A stretch of DNA of 64,000 nucleotides from Gammaproteobacteria bacterium HGW-Gammaproteobacteria-1 (GCA_002840095.1 PGZL01000001.1:130718-194717), one strand, 5' to 3'. Positions 48,753 to 57,934 are shown, numbered from the stretch's first letter. Notes: generated by a model not told the origin, from the letters alone. Translations and numbers: made by a program.

Positions 48753-49841
48753 CTATGGTGCCGGTGAGGGAGAGGGGGTAGCTCGGGCGCCCCCCGCCAA
48801 CTCGGCAAGTGCCTCGCCAATCTCTGGTGCGATTTTTTTGAGGCTTTGCAGGCCTTGTGTGGCGCGCGCGCGCCACCCAGGCCCCCGCCGGACGGCATCC
48901 ATCCAGGCCGCAAGGAGTTCATCCGGACGATGTTCCAGGAAGAACTCACACAAGGCGGCGGCCTGCTCAACATCCTTGCGGGCTTTGGTGTGGAAGGCGC
49001 CGCTGCGTTCCCCGGACACGACCAGTTTGTGGACGGCAAACCGTTCTGGCTTGGGCACGTTTACCAGTACGGCACCCTCGTTGCAGAAGATGGTGGCCTG
49101 TTCGGTTTGCTCAAGCGAGAACTCCATGAATTTCAGCGGCTGAAGCGCGACTCCGAGGGTCGCTGAGGGCTGTGGGCCGTTGGCACGATGGAGAGGGGTC
49201 AGGAAATCAATGCGCAATGCCGCATCATCCCTCGCAGCGTATGTCGCAGCCAGCCCGCTGCTGAGTGCATTGAGAGGGAGAAACCCCCTTTCGAGAGATG
49301 AAATGGCGTCATGGAGGTCCAGTTGCAGGTTGTTTGGCAGGCCCAGCGCCAGATGTCCTCCCGGATGAGCGAAATCGAGATCCTGTGTGTGTTGGTGGAA
49401 GGCCCAGCGTACGCCAAGCATATTTCCGTAGGCGAGGAAGGCGTGCGTCCCTACAAGGATGGCGCCGGCCTGGAACAGCCCATAATCGGCAAGGCGCTTC
49501 ACGATACGGAAATGCCGTGTCGTGACCGGCTCGCAACCAAGATTGATGGCGGCGCGCGCCCACTCCGTGGTGGACACAGCAGGTCCGTGCTCCTTTGCCT
49601 TGGAGACGAGCTCGCGCAATCGTCGTTCCGAATCAGGACCGATGTACACCTGTTTTGCCGGACCTTTGCTGCCGGGCTCACGATACTGGTAGTAGTGATA
49701 GCGGCGCCCTCGGGATGTTTTGGTGGCGAATGAGCCCGGGAGATCGCCAACGGCTCGAGCAAACATAGCGGATTGGGCCAGATCGAAGACCTGGGCGTAG
49801 GCGGTCTGGGCCGAAGAAGACAGTTCAGTTGAGTAACGCAT
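48753..49841 (-). CDS. GSU2403-family nucleotidyltransferase-fold protein
   Basis: 362 residues. GAILVGTHAFLAYGNMLGVRW followed by HQHTQDLDFAHPGGH (~residues 126-165) is the GSU2403-type nucleotidyltransferase fold, with the DxD-like pair within TQDLDFA. The N-terminal part has a basic YHYYQYREPGSKGPAKQVYI segment typical of the family. A helical C-terminal region contains KPERFAVHKLVVSGERSG. Such proteins may be toxin-like; no antitoxin lies adjacent, although a winged-helix AbiEi-like gene is at 12.7 kb. Confidence 0.8.
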   Translation of the reverse strand: MRYSTELSSSAQTAYAQVFDLAQSAMFARAVGDLPGSFATKTSRGRRYHYYQYREPGSKGPAKQVYIGPDSERRLRELVSKAKEHGPAVSTTEWARAAINLGCEPVTTRHFRIVKRLADYGLFQAGAILVGTHAFLAYGNMLGVRWAFHQHTQDLDFAHPGGHLALGLPNNLQLDLHDAISSLERGFLPLNALSSGLAATYAARDDAALRIDFLTPLHRANGPQPSATLGVALQPLKFMEFSLEQTEQATIFCNEGAVLVNVPKPERFAVHKLVVSGERSGAFHTKARKDVEQAAALCEFFLEHRPDELLAAWMDAVRRGPGWRARATQGLQSLKKIAPEIGEALAELAGGARATPSPSPAP

Positions 49842-49851
49842 GCAAGAAGTG

Positions 49852-49878
49852 TACTACATAAACGCGGCGTGTAGTATA
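49852..49878 (-). promoter_or_regulatory. Promoter/operator of the nucleotidyltransferase gene
   Basis: Minus-strand -10-like TATACT (49873-49878). Inverted repeat TACTACA (49852-49858) / TGTAGTA (49870-49876) with an 11-bp spacer covers the start region. No good -35. Confidence 0.5.
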
Positions 49879-49904
49879 GCGCGGGGTGTCGGCATAGGGC
49901 GGCC

Positions 49905-49934
49905 CAGATAAGAACGCCCGCTGGCGCGGGCGTT
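49905..49934 (-). terminator. Probable terminator after the 49939 gene
   Basis: Perfect 9-bp stem AACGCCCGC (49913-49921) / GCGGGCGTT (49926-49934) with loop TGGC. On the minus strand it is followed by CTTATCT rather than a full T-tract. It starts 4 nt after the stop codon. Confidence 0.6.
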
Positions 49935-49938
49935 GAGA

Positions 49939-50751
49939 TCAGGCGAACTGCTTGTCCATGATCCAGGACCAGTTCTCGTCCAGCATCTTGTTGATGCCAT
50001 ACAGGGTGAAGCCCGGCACAGCCACCAGGCGGTTGCCGCCCTCCTCGAACACTACCTCGCCGGACGCCATGTCACGCTGCAGCTCCTGCTGGGCCAGCTC
50101 CGCCCGCTCACGCAGAGTGGCCTTGGTGGGGGCCGGCCGCCAGCCGATGCCAGGCCAGGACGCCAGACGCAAACTCTGGGCCAACCCCAGGTTCAGGGTG
50201 GCGTCAGCCAACACACTGTACATCTCGTCTGCGGGAACGGTCTCATTACGCGCCAGTCGCTCTTTCAGTTCCATCAACTTCACCTTCGTCTCATCGAGCA
50301 GACGCATGGGGCGGGTGACGCCCTCCCACAGGACATAGGCGAAGGCCACCAGGTGTTCGTTCAACCGGCGACGCTCGTCGGCGGTAATGCCTTCCTCGGC
50401 CTGCATGGCGAGCAGGCGCTCATTGCTGATCATGGCCCGCACCAGACGGCTACGCATCTGATTGATGTTGGTCTGGACCCACAGTTCCAGACCATGCGGG
50501 TCATGGATGACGGCATCGACAACGTCCTGCGCCCACGTCCGCTGTTGCTCGGTGAGTGCCGCCAGTTCGGAGTAAGTGGTGGCCTCCGCCACCGCGTGGT
50601 GGTAGGCCTCTTTCCAGTTGTTGGTAGCCTGCGCTTGGGCGGCCGCCTGCTGCGACACAGTGCGAAGACGCGCGGACAGACGGCCGATCTCCAGTCCATC
50701 GTGGATGGACTGGCCATTGTCGAACATCATGGGCAGCAGCAGATCTTTCAT
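49939..50751 (-). CDS. Unknown helical protein
   Basis: 270 residues, ATG after AAGGAGCGACGCGA. Mostly helical, with long charged stretches (LEIGRLSARLRTVSQQAAAQ, LLDETKVKLMELKERLARNE) and a strand-rich end (VVFEEGGNRLVAVPGFTLYG). No family recognised. A TATAGT -10 (50784-50789) with TTGATT 15 bp upstream suggests its own promoter. Confidence 0.6.
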   Translation of the reverse strand: MKDLLLPMMFDNGQSIHDGLEIGRLSARLRTVSQQAAAQAQATNNWKEAYHHAVAEATTYSELAALTEQQRTWAQDVVDAVIHDPHGLELWVQTNINQMRSRLVRAMISNERLLAMQAEEGITADERRRLNEHLVAFAYVLWEGVTRPMRLLDETKVKLMELKERLARNETVPADEMYSVLADATLNLGLAQSLRLASWPGIGWRPAPTKATLRERAELAQQELQRDMASGEVVFEEGGNRLVAVPGFTLYGINKMLDENWSWIMDKQFA

Positions 50752-50806
50752 TCGCGTCGCTCCTTGTTGCGCGTCGCGTAAATACTATACAAAAGACGAC
50801 GCTCAA

Positions 50807-51034
50807 TCAACTTCCTTCTTCGTCCATTCGGTACCAGTGCAGGATGCCGGGCGTGCCGCTGGCGCGGTAGGCAAGCTGCCTTGCGTCCTTCAGGCGGATA
50901 ATTTCTCCATAGACGGCAAGGTAGTGATACCCCGCGTCCGCGCCGAAAATGGCTTGACTGACCTCAATATCGGAGAGGTCAGGCTGCTCGTCAAGCACTT
51001 CAAGAATGCGGCGGGAAAGGTCTGTGACGCTCAT
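50807..51034 (-). CDS. Small winged-helix-like hypothetical protein
   Basis: 75 residues. TDLSRRILEVLDEQPDLSDI and EVSQAIFGADAGYHYLAVYG look like a small winged helix (helix-helix, then a hairpin at ARQLAYRASG). No DNA target known. It lies 10 nt after the 51045 gene's stop, last in the long leftward operon. Confidence 0.5.
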   Translation of the reverse strand: MSVTDLSRRILEVLDEQPDLSDIEVSQAIFGADAGYHYLAVYGEIIRLKDARQLAYRASGTPGILHWYRMDEEGS

Positions 51035-51044
51035 GGAGGCACCT

Positions 51045-52160
51045 CTAGCCGGGGGTGGGGGCCGCGCTGCGTTTGCCGCCGGTCAGGGCCGTGAACAGGG
51101 CGGCAATCTTTTTGGCGATCGCCGCAATGGCCTTTTGTAGCTTGTCGGCGAGCTTTTTGGCCGCCCGGCCTTCCTCGCTGTCGGGATTGAGGCGGGAGGC
51201 CTGGTCCTTGGTGGTGGTGTTCACCTTGTCGAGCGTGCCGCCTTTGCGGAACGCCTGCTTGGCCTGCGCCGCCAGGGCCTGCTTGGCGGCGTCACTCATG
51301 TTGGGACTGGTGTTGGCGCGTGCCGCGGCATCAACCAGAGTCGGATCGAAGGCCTTGTCGAACTGTAGCATTGCCGCGGTCATGCCTTTTTTGTGATTCG
51401 CCAATCCCGGATCCTTGATCTCAAGGGCGCGTTGCTCGGGGGTCAGCTCGCTCCACGGCTTGCTGGGAATGCCGAGTGCCTTCCGGTGGCTATCCACGGC
51501 CGCGGTCGCCGCGAGCAGTTTTTCGCCGGCGGTGTTCATGTTGGCCAGCGCCTTCGTGATTCCGGAGGGGGTCGCGGTCGCCGCAGCGCCGGCGACCACA
51601 GCCGCGGAGGGTGTGGCATGGCTGTCCGTCATCGCCTGAAACTGGGTCGTGGCGGCCTTGGGGTCGCGCCGCACGGCGTCGGCCAAACCCTTGAAGATGC
51701 CGCCGATACCGCCGAAGGGATTGATGGTCACCGCCGACGCTGCGGTCGGTGCCTTTTTCTCGTGGTCCTGCCCCTGCTGGGCGACCTGCGTGCGCTGCTG
51801 CGCATGCGCGGAGGCGATGCTGCCTTTCTGCCCCTTGGCGTTATCCGCATTGTTTTGCGCAGCGTCCGTCGGCAGTCCCGGCCCACCCGCAGCCTTTTCC
51901 GTCGCCGCCTTGGCTGGGAGGACTTCCAACTCTTTGCCATTGAAGGTCAGGACAAACCCCGGCGCGGGCTTGAGCAGGAGGCGTTCACCGGTGTCCTGCA
52001 GCTCCAGCGGCATTTCGCCCGTGATCTGGATGGTTTCGTCGGGGCGCCCTCCCAGCTGCAAGGGGAGCGCCACCGATATACGACGAAAGAGGTCCGCTTC
52101 CTTTATTTTCAGGGTCTGGAGGGATTTCTCGTCCAGTTCGATTACGCGGGGGTCGGCCAT
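51045..52160 (-). CDS. Unknown protein of the long leftward operon
   Basis: 371 residues from ATG 52160 after AAGGAGACCACATC; the much longer open frame upstream is an overlap artefact of the GC-rich neighbour. The N-terminal ~95 residues are compact (VIELDEKSLQTLKIKEADLF, PGFVLTFNGKELEVLPAKAA). A long Ala/Gln/Lys-rich linker follows, then a helical C-terminal domain ending in a Lys-rich amphipathic helix (KLADKLQKAIAAIAKKIAAL). No family recognised. Confidence 0.6.
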   Translation of the reverse strand: MADPRVIELDEKSLQTLKIKEADLFRRISVALPLQLGGRPDETIQITGEMPLELQDTGERLLLKPAPGFVLTFNGKELEVLPAKAATEKAAGGPGLPTDAAQNNADNAKGQKGSIASAHAQQRTQVAQQGQDHEKKAPTAASAVTINPFGGIGGIFKGLADAVRRDPKAATTQFQAMTDSHATPSAAVVAGAAATATPSGITKALANMNTAGEKLLAATAAVDSHRKALGIPSKPWSELTPEQRALEIKDPGLANHKKGMTAAMLQFDKAFDPTLVDAAARANTSPNMSDAAKQALAAQAKQAFRKGGTLDKVNTTTKDQASRLNPDSEEGRAAKKLADKLQKAIAAIAKKIAALFTALTGGKRSAAPTPG

Positions 52161-52762
52161 GATGTGGTCTCCTTTTTCGAGGGATGGGACGGCGCCTGTT
52201 CCGGCGCAAGGTCTGGCTTCAGGTTGTGCAGGTAGGCGGGGCGATCGCTGGGCTGCATGTTCAGGGTGTAGGCGAGGCGCTGGATGTCGCCGCGGGACAG
52301 CACGCGAAAGGCGTACTGGCCTCCGGCCACCGGCACCTCGCAGGCGCCGTGGTCGGCCGGCAGGCGCAGGGCGCCGTAGCCTGGTTGCTCGATGACGACA
52401 TCGCCCTGGAAGGCGAACAGGACGTTCATCTGCTGGCCCTGGGCGTTGTCGTAGGCGATGGAGCGCGCCGCGGCCAGCCCGTCGGTGGCACCACCCCGGT
52501 AGGCCTGGGTGACGGCGTCGGTCAGCACGTTCCAAAAGACGTTGAGGTGTGCCCGCGCGTCCGCCTTCTCCAGGTTGGCCACCATGCGGTAGTAGTACGC
52601 CTGGTCGAGTGTGACGATCTCGGTCTGTCCATGAAAGCGGTGGGCGCGCTCGGCAGGGTCGTGGGCGGGGACCTCGTCGCCGGCGTCCAACGTTTGCACG
52701 CGGCTCCAGAGGGCGCTCTTGGGCTTTTTCAGTTCACTCACGGTCGATGGCTCCACGGTCAT
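52142..52762 (-). CDS. Unknown protein of the long leftward operon
   Basis: 206 residues; ATG overlaps the preceding stop (ATGA). Central segment RMVANLEKADARAHLNVFWN and IAYDNAQGQQMNVLFAFQGD. No signal peptide or family recognised. Overlaps the next start by 19 nt. Confidence 0.6.
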   Translation of the reverse strand: MTVEPSTVSELKKPKSALWSRVQTLDAGDEVPAHDPAERAHRFHGQTEIVTLDQAYYYRMVANLEKADARAHLNVFWNVLTDAVTQAYRGGATDGLAAARSIAYDNAQGQQMNVLFAFQGDVVIEQPGYGALRLPADHGACEVPVAGGQYAFRVLSRGDIQRLAYTLNMQPSDRPAYLHNLKPDLAPEQAPSHPSKKETTSWPTPA

Positions 52763-53706
52763 TTGTCCGGCGCCGGGACGGGTTGGTTGCGGATGCTGCC
52801 GGCCGCGCTGGCGCCGGTGGCGATAAAGGACGATCCCAGACGCGCAGCGCGCTCGGGGGACTCGAGTGCTTCCAGAATGATGGCGGCGAGCACCAGATTG
52901 CCGTGTTCGTACAACTCAACCTGCTTGAGCAGCAGCTTGTTCTGGGTGGTGGCCAGATGGCAGGCCTCAGCCATTACCGGCTTGGTGTCCTTGTAGGCTT
53001 CGAGCTCCTTGCGCCAGGTCTCGTTTCCGTAGGTGCGCGCGATCTCTTCATAGAGCATGTCGCGTTCCGCGCGCCCCTCATTGGTGGGCGGGACCCGGGT
53101 GTTTTTCGCGCCGACGAACGGCAGCAGTCCCAGCGAGCGCCTGGCGGAGTAGGTGACGCGTTGAGCCTCGTAGGGGATGGTGGCGACGGTGCCTGCATTG
53201 GTGCTGACGGCTGGTGTCTGGTAGAGCGAGTCGCCGCCGACGTTCTCAATGAACACGAGGACGTCCTGTACATCGGGGTCGGCATTGCCTGCGGACCCGC
53301 CCAGCTGGGTCCGGGCCAGAAATTCAGTGCCGCGGTCCTTGGTTTCGCGGGGCTTGCCGCGCCCGTAGGTATGTACCAGCTTGGCTGTGTGGCCGAGGCG
53401 TGCCTTGACCGACTCTGTGGTGGTCAGGCTGCCGAAGTGAGCCGTGAGGCGAATGGAGTCGACGGCAGTGTTTTCGTGGGCCTTGGCCGACGCCTGCTGG
53501 CCGCCCCTGGCAACTTCAGCGGCATAGCAGGGGTCCACCGAAAACTCGGCGGAGTGCGCCAATTCGCGCGCGTATATCTCGGAGGACTGAGTGTTGATAC
53601 TGTCGCCGAGCGTGCCGATGCTGGTGACAAACCGGTCGGCCAGATCTTGGGCGGCCTTCGTCATGCGGTCGACGAGTATGCCGAAAGTATCGGTAACCAG
53701 GCTCAT
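52759..53706 (-). CDS. Unknown secretion-operon protein, paralogue A of a triplet
   Basis: 315 residues. Shares with the next two genes SIGTLGDSINTQSSEIYARE, KLVHTYGRG, DPDVQDVLVFIENVGGDSLY, EEIARTYGNETWRKELEAY and a C-terminal TTQNKLLLKQVELYEHGNLV. No signal peptide, unlike its paralogues. The pattern (helical, repeated paralogues in one transfer-region operon) suggests a structural or secreted complex. Confidence 0.6.
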   Translation of the reverse strand: MSLVTDTFGILVDRMTKAAQDLADRFVTSIGTLGDSINTQSSEIYARELAHSAEFSVDPCYAAEVARGGQQASAKAHENTAVDSIRLTAHFGSLTTTESVKARLGHTAKLVHTYGRGKPRETKDRGTEFLARTQLGGSAGNADPDVQDVLVFIENVGGDSLYQTPAVSTNAGTVATIPYEAQRVTYSARRSLGLLPFVGAKNTRVPPTNEGRAERDMLYEEIARTYGNETWRKELEAYKDTKPVMAEACHLATTQNKLLLKQVELYEHGNLVLAAIILEALESPERAARLGSSFIATGASAAGSIRNQPVPAPDK

Positions 53707-53709
53707 GGA

Positions 53710-54933
53710 TTACTTCTTGCTCGGAGCAGGAATGGGTTGGTTGCGGGTGGGACTGCCGGTGGCGGTGAACGCGGCTTCGAGCCCAGCCACGCGATCCGGC
53801 GCCTCCAGCATTTCGAGCAGGATGGCGCCAAGGGTCAGGTTGCTCTGCTCAAGCATGTCGTTCTGCCGCAACAGCAGTTTGTTCTGGGTCGCGGTCAGTT
53901 TGCATAGCTCCACCACGGCGGGTTTGGTATGCGCGATCTCCTCTATTTCCTTGCGCCAGGTCTCGTTTCCGTAGGTGCGGGAAACTTCCCGGTACAGCGC
54001 ATCGCGTTCCGAGGACCCTTGCGCGTTTCCCGTGGGGCGAAGACGGGCGTTCATTGCGGTGAGGAAGGGCTGCAGCCCGACCGACCGGCGGGCGGCGTGG
54101 GTGGCGCGCCGCATCTCGTAGGGGATGGCGGCTGAGGTGCCGGCCGCGCTCGTATCAATGGCCAGGGTCTGATAAAGGGTGTTGCCCCCAACGTTTTCGA
54201 TGAAGGCGCGGGCATCCTCAACGTCGGGGTCGTCGTTGCCACCGGACGCGCCGAGCTGGGTCTTGGCCAGGAACTCCGCACTGCGATCCTTGGCCTCGCG
54301 CGGGGCGCCGCGGCCGTAGGTATGCACCAGCTTGGCGGCGTGGCTGCGGCGCGCCTTTACCGACTCCACCGTGGTCAGGTTGCCGAAGTGGGCGTTGATG
54401 CGCACCGAATCGATGGCCGTGCTTTCCTGGGTATTGGCGGTGGCTTCCTCGGCGAGCTTGGCCAGGTCGGTAGCACGGCAGGCATCGGGTGACGGTGTGG
54501 TGGCCATGGCGAGCTCCCGATTGAAGAGCTCTGCGGACATGCTGTTGATTGAGTCGCCCAGGGCGCCGGTAGCCGCAACAGTCCGGTCCGTCTGGTCACC
54601 GAACACGTTGGTCAGTTTATTGGTGTAATTCTGGATGATCTGCTGCAGGAGCGCCTTCATCTGCTGAGTGATCAGCTGGGCCATGACCTGCGGGCTGATG
54701 GCGTGAGACTGGCTGGAGTAACCCATGGCTGCGAAGCCGGAAAGGGTGGCAAGGACCGGGCCGAAGGTGCCACGGCGAGCGACGGCGGTACCGTCGCCGG
54801 ACGGAAGGCCGCGGCGACGACGCAGCAGCTGCGCGTGGCGATGATAGGTCTTCAGGCGCGCAAAGCGGTGCCGGTAGTACAGGCCAAGGGTCAGCGCGTT
54901 GGCGAAGCGACGTAGGCGGGTTGTGAGTCTCAC
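53710..54933 (-). CDS. Unknown secretion-operon protein, paralogue B of a triplet
   Basis: 407 residues from a GTG overlapping the previous stop. A basic N-terminus with GPVLATLSGFAAMGYSSQSH resembles an export signal or anchor. Then TGALGDSINSMSAELFNREL, KLVHTYGRG, DPDVEDARAFIENVGGNTLY and REVSRTYGNETWRKEIEEIA as in paralogue A. The two share the greatest similarity. Confidence 0.6.
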   Translation of the reverse strand: MRLTTRLRRFANALTLGLYYRHRFARLKTYHRHAQLLRRRRGLPSGDGTAVARRGTFGPVLATLSGFAAMGYSSQSHAISPQVMAQLITQQMKALLQQIIQNYTNKLTNVFGDQTDRTVAATGALGDSINSMSAELFNRELAMATTPSPDACRATDLAKLAEEATANTQESTAIDSVRINAHFGNLTTVESVKARRSHAAKLVHTYGRGAPREAKDRSAEFLAKTQLGASGGNDDPDVEDARAFIENVGGNTLYQTLAIDTSAAGTSAAIPYEMRRATHAARRSVGLQPFLTAMNARLRPTGNAQGSSERDALYREVSRTYGNETWRKEIEEIAHTKPAVVELCKLTATQNKLLLRQNDMLEQSNLTLGAILLEMLEAPDRVAGLEAAFTATGSPTRNQPIPAPSKK

Positions 54934-56027
54934 AGCGGTTCTCCTGAGCGGCCGGCGGCCGTGAAGGCGGTATCGAGTTTCCCGGCGTTGTCTTCGATCT
55001 TCAACAGGGTCAGCAGCCCGAGAAGCAGGCCGCGCTCCTCGGAAAGGTCATTCAGTTCGCGGCGCAGCAGGTTCTGTGTGGCGGTCAACCCCGTCAGGGC
55101 CTTGGTGACCGGCAGTGCGTCGGTATACGAGTCCACCTGGTTCTTGAATTGGCTGGAGCCGTAGGTGCGTGCAATTTCGTATTGCAGCACATCCATCAGC
55201 GACAGACCTTCAGGGGTGGCGAGGTCGTCGAGGATGGCCAAGTCGTTCTGGTCCGCCCCCGTCTTCAGCGTGTCGTAGGTTTCCTTGCGGCGGGCGCGCC
55301 GTATCTCCGCCTTGACCAGCGTGTGTCGTACAACGGATAGACGTGCCAGGTGCTGCGCGCGGAGGGTTTCGTTGGGGATTTCGGCCGCAGTCTTGGCGTC
55401 GGTCTCGGTATTCAGGGCAAGGTTGTCGGCCTCACCGATCAACCGCTTGATCAGCATGCGCACGTCTTCCGCATTGGCGGAGCCGTAGGGGATGGCCAGC
55501 GGGGCGGCCGACGAGGCGGCCACATTGGGCAGGGCTCCCGGGGTGTAACGCTCCCCTTGAATGCGGTTCAGTCGGCGGTTAGCGACATCTCGCGAGGTCA
55601 TTCTGTGGGCGGCAACATCGCCGGCATAGACGTTCTCGCGGGTACTGTACTGTGTGTGCTGCATAACATCCCGCATCGCTGCAGCTACGGTGGGGTCAGT
55701 ACACGCCTTCGGCGATGGCTCCATTGCCCGCGCAGACCGCCTGATGTGCAAGTCGAGCTGATGAGCGTTTACGTTGTCGCCGAGCGCACCGACACTGGCG
55801 ATCATATTGTCATACGCGCTCGGTAACACCGCATCGCTCAGCTTGGAGAGCAGGCCGGGGAGGTCGCTGAAGAACGGCTTCCAGCGGCGCACCCACTCAC
55901 CGAATACTTGATAGTCATAGGGATAGCAGGGCCACCACCAGCAGGCGGCATAGGCCGAAGCCTGCGGCACGAAGACGCCGATGAGCGAGCCAAGAACGGC
56001 GGTCAGTGGATAGACGAGCCAGCGCAT
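54930..56027 (-). CDS. Unknown secretion-operon protein, paralogue C of a triplet
   Basis: 365 residues. Signal peptide-like start (LVYPLTAVLGSLIGVFVPQA then SAYAACWWWPCYPY). More divergent from A and B but with VGALGDNVNAHQLDLHIRRS, EIARTYGSSQFKNQVDSYTD and LTATQNLLRRELNDLSEERG in the same places. Probably exported to the periplasm or membrane. No published family recognised. Confidence 0.6.
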   Translation of the reverse strand: MRWLVYPLTAVLGSLIGVFVPQASAYAACWWWPCYPYDYQVFGEWVRRWKPFFSDLPGLLSKLSDAVLPSAYDNMIASVGALGDNVNAHQLDLHIRRSARAMEPSPKACTDPTVAAAMRDVMQHTQYSTRENVYAGDVAAHRMTSRDVANRRLNRIQGERYTPGALPNVAASSAAPLAIPYGSANAEDVRMLIKRLIGEADNLALNTETDAKTAAEIPNETLRAQHLARLSVVRHTLVKAEIRRARRKETYDTLKTGADQNDLAILDDLATPEGLSLMDVLQYEIARTYGSSQFKNQVDSYTDALPVTKALTGLTATQNLLRRELNDLSEERGLLLGLLTLLKIEDNAGKLDTAFTAAGRSGEPL

Positions 56028-56043
56028 GTGTCAGAGGGCCTTG

Positions 56044-57144
56044 CTAAAGACGCCCCCGATTGGGCGGGGATTGCGTGCCAGGATCGATGCGGTTCAGCAG
56101 GCGGTCGAGCGCCTGCTTGCCAGCGTAGGCCGCCTGGTTCAGCAAGCTGCAGCGAATACGCACGTCGCCGGCGATCCGCATCAGCAGCCGTTGCGCCTCG
56201 CGCCCACCGGCGCCGAAATCGGACTGGAGGGCCTGGCGTGCGGGCTCATCCATCACCTCGATGCGGGCAAGCACGCTCTGGGCGGCACTGGTAAAGGCGC
56301 TGAGCGTCTGTCTGCCGGCATGCTTGATAGATGCCTGCAGCAGCACGAGGCGACCGCGTTCACCCATCAGCTCCTCGGGCTGCTGGCCGTAGAGAAATTC
56401 GGCATTTTCGTTAACAATGTTGGTCAGGGCGTGAATGAGCTTGTCGGGCTGCATCCAGCAGGCGAAATTGCTCACCGAGGAGATCATGGGCTCCATGGCC
56501 GCCATTTGGGAAAGGGCGATGGCCTGGCGCGCCGGGATCCGGATGAAGCGATCATCCACGGTGCAGGCCTCGAGTAGCGCGCCCTCGACCTGAAGGTTGG
56601 TGGTGTTCAGCTGCAGTTCACCGGAATGAATCCCATGAATAATGGACTGGTAGAGGGCAAACAAGGTGTCATCGTTAACAATGTCGTGCGTGCTCCACTG
56701 CTTGGCGACACTGTCCGCAACCAGGGGGACGATCTGGCGCAGGACCCATTGGTGGGCGGGGTCACTGACATTGATGGCACCGGTCGAGCGAATGGTCTCT
56801 ACGACGCGTCCGGAGATGCTGTTGGTGGCCTGCAGTAGGCGGTGGAACTGAATCATCAGGTCCTTGTGGTCGAATTCATCGATCGGGCGGGTGATGACGG
56901 CGTCAAAAAGCGGCGCGAATATCTTGAGGGCCGTCATCCACATGCGCGCAGCGTGCTCGGCGTCAGTACGGGCAGGGGAGTCGTTATCGGCCTGCTCGGG
57001 TTCGCGCGAGACCGACATCATGGGGTCGCCGCTACGGGCCGACAGCTGCTCGAAGGCGGAGCGGGCGGGTGGGGTACTTGCTGACTTCTGCGCCGCCGGG
57101 GTCAGTGGCGTCGTTCGGAAAATGAGATCGAACTCGCCGGTCAC
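56044..57144 (-). CDS. Unknown protein of the long leftward operon
   Basis: 366 residues from a GTG overlapping the previous stop (GTGA). Low-complexity N-terminal ~60 residues, then a helical domain (ALKIFAPLFDAVITRPIDEF, HDIVNDDTLFALYQSIIHGI, LVLLQASIKHAGRQTLSAFT). No family recognised. Confidence 0.6.
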   Translation of the reverse strand: MTGEFDLIFRTTPLTPAAQKSASTPPARSAFEQLSARSGDPMMSVSREPEQADNDSPARTDAEHAARMWMTALKIFAPLFDAVITRPIDEFDHKDLMIQFHRLLQATNSISGRVVETIRSTGAINVSDPAHQWVLRQIVPLVADSVAKQWSTHDIVNDDTLFALYQSIIHGIHSGELQLNTTNLQVEGALLEACTVDDRFIRIPARQAIALSQMAAMEPMISSVSNFACWMQPDKLIHALTNIVNENAEFLYGQQPEELMGERGRLVLLQASIKHAGRQTLSAFTSAAQSVLARIEVMDEPARQALQSDFGAGGREAQRLLMRIAGDVRIRCSLLNQAAYAGKQALDRLLNRIDPGTQSPPNRGRL

Positions 57145-57701
57145 GGTTTCGGCTCCTCAGTGCGGCGGCTACCGAAGTTCGGTACCGGTTGATGCTGCGG
57201 GGCATTACTCAGCAGTTTGGCCGCCTGGGGTGCGCTGAGCATGCCGGCGTCGACCAGAGCGCCGACGGACAGGAAGGGCACCATGGCATCGGCCGGCAGC
57301 AGGGTGTTGTCGGGCAGGTCGCCGACCAGACGCAGCCATTCGCCAACAGGCTCCGACAGGTCGAGGGTGGCGCCTTCCAGTCGGACGCCCAGGGAGGACC
57401 ATGCCTCGAACGCAGCCAGTTGCCGCACGGCATGAGCGTTTTCGGGTAAGGTTTTCAGGTCAGGATTGTGGATCAGGGTGGGTTGGCCGTCCTGGACCAC
57501 GATATCAAAGGGGACCAGGTGGCGGTCAAAGAGGGTGAGGGCCAAGCCATTGCCAACGTAGCACAACAGGTTCTGGGCGAGTGCCGGCGGCGTGTCGAGC
57601 GCTTTGGGCGGGTCACCGGCGAAGCTCTTGAGCTTGCGCACGCCAGGGTGACAGGCCTTGGCGGCCGGGACAAACAGATGATTCCAGTGCGGGTTTTCCA
57701 T
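57141..57701 (-). CDS. Unknown protein, first gene of the long leftward operon
   Basis: 186 residues from ATG 57701 (GGGGATAGTTTG upstream; a TTG one codon earlier is possible). Contains FDRHLVPFDIVVQDGQPTLI and EGATLDLSEPVGEWLRLVGD. No family recognised. It heads at least eight coupled or closely spaced genes down to about 50.8 kb. Confidence 0.6.
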   Translation of the reverse strand: MENPHWNHLFVPAAKACHPGVRKLKSFAGDPPKALDTPPALAQNLLCYVGNGLALTLFDRHLVPFDIVVQDGQPTLIHNPDLKTLPENAHAVRQLAAFEAWSSLGVRLEGATLDLSEPVGEWLRLVGDLPDNTLLPADAMVPFLSVGALVDAGMLSAPQAAKLLSNAPQHQPVPNFGSRRTEEPKP

Positions 57702-57731
57702 CAAACTATCCCCAGGGAGGTGCCTGTTTCT

Positions 57732-57761
57732 ACTTTAAGGGCGAGCTTCGGTGTCTGTTAA
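57732..57761 (-). promoter_or_regulatory. TTAACA-N18 promoter for the long leftward operon
   Basis: Minus strand TTAACA (57756-57761), 18-bp spacer, TAAAGT (57732-57737), upstream extension AGTTCGCCA. Confidence 0.72.
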
Positions 57762-57841
57762 TGGCGAACTGGGAGCAGGTTTGCTTATGTTATATAATTT
57801 TAGCGAAACGACGGCAAGCGGACCGGCGCGTAAATTGGGTC

Positions 57842-57871
57842 TTAACGGGTCGGCCTATTTGAGAGCATGCT
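57842..57871 (+). promoter_or_regulatory. TTAACG-N18 promoter
   Basis: TTAACG (57842-57847), 18-bp spacer, CATGCT (57866-57871), upstream extension AATTGGGTC; preceded by AT-rich TTATATAATTTTAG. Drives 57935. Confidence 0.7.
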
Positions 57872-57934
57872 ATGGGTAGCCGTCAGTCGTTGGGCGGACG
57901 AAAAGCCCGAACTACCTGAGATGAGGGAATTGCT

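Noticed and set aside
52161-52535. Extended frame upstream of the 51045 gene
   Set aside because: It overlaps the coupled 52142 gene in another frame, has Arg/Gly-rich shadow composition, and ATG 52160 has a strong ribosome site.
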